Of a DNA stretch of 64,000 bases, positions 61,738-64,000 are shown in pieces. The notes under the pieces are model-generated. The model worked only from the letters and a program-made list of their open reading frames with translations, had not been told where the DNA came from and did no database searches. The first letter of the stretch is position 1; each line of letters starts with the position of its first letter. Position numbers and translations under genes: made by a program. The DNA is from Photobacterium arenosum (GTDB lineage Bacteria; Pseudomonadota; Gammaproteobacteria; Enterobacterales; Vibrionaceae): the NCBI RefSeq assembly GCF_014841115.1, contig NZ_JACYTP010000013.1, positions 84,249 to 148,248 of the forward strand. The letters run 5' to 3'.

Positions 61738-61952
61738 CTAAACTCACAACTGAACAAAATACTATTAGATTAATTACTTTAACAATAGTGAAATTTATAA
61801 CAATAAGTAACTTGAAACCTGATTTGAACAGACTATCCAAAAACTCTGATACTCACTATTTTTCTATTATTTTTTGACTGCGGTAAGCTTTCGTCAAATC
61901 AACGAAACACTTTCTATACTCACAAATATTGTGGGGCATTAAAGGATCAACA

Positions 61953-63626
61953 ATGAGCCGAGTTTACTTACTTGCATTAACAGCGAGCTTAACCATGAGC
62001 CCAGTTTCTCTTGCTGCTGAGCAAGCGGATGTGATTATCACTAACGCGAATATTTACGGATACAACAATGCAGATACTATTGCAATTGACAATGGCAAAA
62101 TTGTGTACGTTGGGGATGTATCCGAAGTCAATGCCTATCTCAGCTCGACAACCAATATGATTGATGTTGAACAAGCCTTTGTGATGCCAGGCTTTATCGA
62201 TAACCACAACCATGTGTTTGAAGCGGCTTCAGAGGCTGGAGGTAATTGCGAGCTGAGTATGGATGCTTCGTTGGAAGAGCAGATTCCTTATCTGAAAACG
62301 TGTCGTAAACAAGCTAAATCGAATGAATGGCTGATGGGTTATGGCTTTTCTCTGGATGCTATTTTAAGCGATGACAACCGCTACACACCCTTAGAAGTGA
62401 TTGACCGTATTTTCCCGGATCAGCCTGTAGTCATTATGGAGCAAACTTCCCATTCTATGTGGGTGAATTCAGCAGCCCTTAAGCTAGCAGGAATCACCAA
62501 AAACGCCACAGAGCCACAAGGAGGCAAGATTCTCAAAGACGAAGAAACCGGCGAACTTAATGGCATTTTGCTTGATAACGCGGGCGACATTGTTATGGAG
62601 ATGGCATGGAACAGCTTGGAGAACCAGTTTGACCAAAGTTACGAAGGCTTAATGGCTGGTCTTGAAGAAGCTGCAGCACATGGCATAACCACAATTGGCG
62701 ACGGTCGACTGTATTGGAAGCGTGGCTGGTATGAGGTCTGGAAAAAAGCAGAAAAGGAAGGAGACCTAACAGCTAGAGTGTCGCTTCGCCCGTGGATTTA
62801 TCCGGCTGATTCCGTGGAGCCACAGCTTGCATTTTTGAAGAAAATTCAATCCAGCGACAAGTCTCGTTTACTGCTGGTTGATCAAGTGAAAATGTATAGC
62901 GATGGTATTTTTATAAACGGAACAGCAAAAACGCTGGCTCCGTATCTGGACACCTATATTCCTGACGAGCCTTACGGCATTAACTATATTCCATCGCTGC
63001 AAATGAAGAAGTGGCTTGAAGCGCTATATCAGATTGGTTACAGCGCTCATATCCATGCCATTGGTGATGGCGGCATTCGTGAGTCATTAAATGCTATCGA
63101 ATACATCCGTAATCAAGGGGCGTTAAAGCCTTATACACTAACCCATGTGGAGTTGGTGAACTCTGAAGATGTGCCTCGTTTTGCCAAACTGGATGTGACG
63201 GCAGATTTTCAGGTAGGCTCAGATTATGTGGCCTACCATGATCATCAATGGGCAGAAGTTTTTCTTGGTGCAAAGCGCACCAGAGCCATGATGAACCTGA
63301 AAGCCATCATTGATACGGGAGCTAACGTCACATTAAGTAGTGACTGGAATGTCCATGATATCAATCCATTAGTTGGTATCGCCAATAGCCTTAAAATGGG
63401 TAAAACAGGAATGCCAGATATTCATTCAGCGATTGATGCCTACACCATCAATGCTGCTGAAAGTTTAGGAATCAGTGATGTTTCTGGCTCGATAGACGTT
63501 GGTAAATCAGCAGACTTTGCCATCTTGGAACATGATATCACTCGTTTACCGATCGATAAGATTGCAAACACTAAGATCTTAATGACAGTGTTACAGGGCA
63601 ATATAGTTTTCGACGCAGAAGAGTAA
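61953..63626 (+). CDS. Exported amidohydrolase family 3 (YtcJ-like) metal-dependent hydrolase
   Basis: The 557-aa protein has a signal peptide (about residues 1-22, ending SLAA). The metal-site HNH of GFIDNHNHV follows, with later HAIGDGGIRE, THVEL and SSDWNV blocks typical of amidohydrolase_3 proteins such as YtcJ. These hydrolyse amide or imide bonds; the substrate is not known. ATG 61953 is preferred (AAAGGA 6 nt upstream, start of the signal peptide) over 61929. Surrounding DNA is AT-rich, a gene fragment lies to the left and an IS to the right, so it may have been acquired. Confidence 0.85.
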   Translation: MSRVYLLALTASLTMSPVSLAAEQADVIITNANIYGYNNADTIAIDNGKIVYVGDVSEVNAYLSSTTNMIDVEQAFVMPGFIDNHNHVFEAASEAGGNCELSMDASLEEQIPYLKTCRKQAKSNEWLMGYGFSLDAILSDDNRYTPLEVIDRIFPDQPVVIMEQTSHSMWVNSAALKLAGITKNATEPQGGKILKDEETGELNGILLDNAGDIVMEMAWNSLENQFDQSYEGLMAGLEEAAAHGITTIGDGRLYWKRGWYEVWKKAEKEGDLTARVSLRPWIYPADSVEPQLAFLKKIQSSDKSRLLLVDQVKMYSDGIFINGTAKTLAPYLDTYIPDEPYGINYIPSLQMKKWLEALYQIGYSAHIHAIGDGGIRESLNAIEYIRNQGALKPYTLTHVELVNSEDVPRFAKLDVTADFQVGSDYVAYHDHQWAEVFLGAKRTRAMMNLKAIIDTGANVTLSSDWNVHDINPLVGIANSLKMGKTGMPDIHSAIDAYTINAAESLGISDVSGSIDVGKSADFAILEHDITRLPIDKIANTKILMTVLQGNIVFDAEE

Positions 63627-63628
63627 TT

Positions 63629-63660
63629 AAAAAGGTGCAGGATGTGTCCAGCACCTTTTT
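63629..63660 (+). terminator. Intrinsic terminator of the amidohydrolase gene
   Basis: A perfect 10-bp stem (63629-63638 with 63651-63660) ends in T5. Confidence 0.9.
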
Positions 63661-63679
63661 CTTCCTACGGAGGTTAAGA

Positions 63680-63781
63680 GTGCTGCGTAAACGTTTCTAT
63701 CTTGAAGTGAGCCCGAAACAACTAGTACTGCTGGTATTATTGGCGTGTTGGATCGACATACCAGAAAACTCAGCTCACTAA
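63680..63781 (+). CDS. Putative 33-aa peptide
   Basis: GTG 63680 follows a strong GGAGG at 6-7 nt, and the frame ends at TAA 63779-63781. Residues about 14-25 (QLVLLVLLACWI) are hydrophobic, with basic residues before. It could be a small membrane peptide or the start of a truncated gene, since it lies between a terminator and an IS. Confidence 0.4.
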   Translation: MLRKRFYLEVSPKQLVLLVLLACWIDIPENSAH

Positions 63782-63985
63782 TCAGCTTCAGTGAATTATG
63801 GCCCACTTAACTAAACGACTTAGTTTACAGGGATTTCTGAACTAATGATCTTGGCGATAACGGCCACCGGCACTACATTGTATTAGTTCTGACTAGATCT
63901 GACACTTCAATTTGAAATGAAGAGAGTTACCCACTTTGATTAAAGGTGCTGAATCCGTAATCAAAGACAATAAGAGGTAACTCTC
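63782..63985. mobile_element. Probable left end and leader of an IS481-type element
   Basis: The last about 100 bp before the transposase start should hold the IS left end. Its exact terminal repeat cannot be fixed because the right end is off the window. The stretch 63782-63895 shows only a short non-ATG minus-strand fragment and a small inverted repeat (AACTAA/TTAGTT). Confidence 0.4.
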
Positions 63986-64000
63986 ATGCTTCATACTAGC
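63986..64000 (+). CDS. Start of IS481-family transposase, cut by window edge
   Basis: ATG 63986 has AGAGG 7 nt upstream. The five visible codons, MLHTS, match the usual start (MLHT..) of IS481-type transposases common in Vibrionaceae. Only 15 bp are visible, so the call is tentative. Confidence 0.5.

Larger units (their letters stand above)
61440..61952. other. 513-bp region after gap with terminator and decayed gene fragment
   Basis: It contains the gap terminator (61480-61515), a minus-strand gene fragment (61552-61737) and, from about 61710, a sharply AT-rich stretch leading to the amidohydrolase gene. A 136-codon plus-strand frame across this region has no coding character and was rejected. 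Confidence 0.5.

Noticed and set aside
61467..61877. 136-codon plus-strand ORF after gap
   Set aside because: It begins within the terminator, has no ribosome site and is antisense to a better-looking gene fragment.
63782..63900. Integron attC site near the right edge
   Set aside because: An AACTAA/TTAGTT inverted repeat is present, but the core GTTRRRY boxes and the expected spacing are absent.

Overview
The window looks like a chromosomal segment of a marine gammaproteobacterium of the family Vibrionaceae, most like Photobacterium or a relative. That placement is inference from gene content: a VcINDY-type SLC13 transporter, the long Vibrio-type GAPDH, DUF3581 and DUF3802 proteins, a second FabH, NagK, SanA, HrpA and NAD-malic enzyme. 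Base composition is moderate, most genes have good Shine-Dalgarno sites, and many transcripts end in classic intrinsic terminators. No tRNA, rRNA or CRISPR array was seen.

Layout. 1-11.5 kb: end of an outer-membrane beta-barrel gene, a MltD-like lytic transglycosylase, small membrane proteins, DUF3581, an RsgA-type GTPase with a possible leader peptide, a BCCT transporter, a YceM-like oxidoreductase, a small XRE regulator, a Cys-rich plus DUF411 pair (probably copper or metal stress), a Cys-rich protein of unknown role and a DUF2786 protein. 11.5-29.4 kb: one giant minus-strand gene for a five-module nonribosomal peptide synthetase (about 5946 aa). 29.9-37.4 kb: core genes hrpA, terB-like, maeA and sanA. 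37.4-41.1 kb: a tightly packed GST / MFS / FAD-NAD(P)-binding operon. 41.4-49 kb: two small ORFs, an SLC13 transporter, a Gfo/Idh/MocA oxidoreductase, fabH paralogue, rhlE-like helicase, nagK and a DTW-domain tRNA-modification protein. 49-57.7 kb: chemoreceptor, DUF3802, membrane-anchored glutaredoxin, secreted ParB-like protein, a four-helix membrane protein, two GNATs, HAD, STAS-like and YaiI. 57.8-64 kb: ybiT (ABC-F) divergent from gap, then a boundary-like region with a decayed gene fragment, a secreted amidohydrolase, a 33-aa ORF and the start of an IS481-type transposase at the right edge.

The most notable system is the synthetase at 11525-29365. Reading it directly: an EntF-like starter condensation domain, an odd segment resembling a formyltransferase C-terminal domain plus half a condensation domain, then five A-T modules and one thioesterase. 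Specificity residues read by eye give Leu-like, Ser, Thr, Leu-like and Val/Ile-like. Condensation domains 2 and 5 carry dual condensation/epimerisation signatures. The prediction is an acylated (or capped) D-Leu-Ser-Thr-D-Leu-Val/Ile peptide, probably released as a ring. Cyclic lipodepsipeptides such as solonamides and ngercheumicins are known from marine Photobacterium, so this could be a member or relative of that group; this was not tested.

A second point of interest is regulatory. The ybiT start codon overlaps the stop of a 22-codon upstream ORF, and that ORF runs through an intrinsic terminator, the layout expected of ribosome-controlled attenuation.
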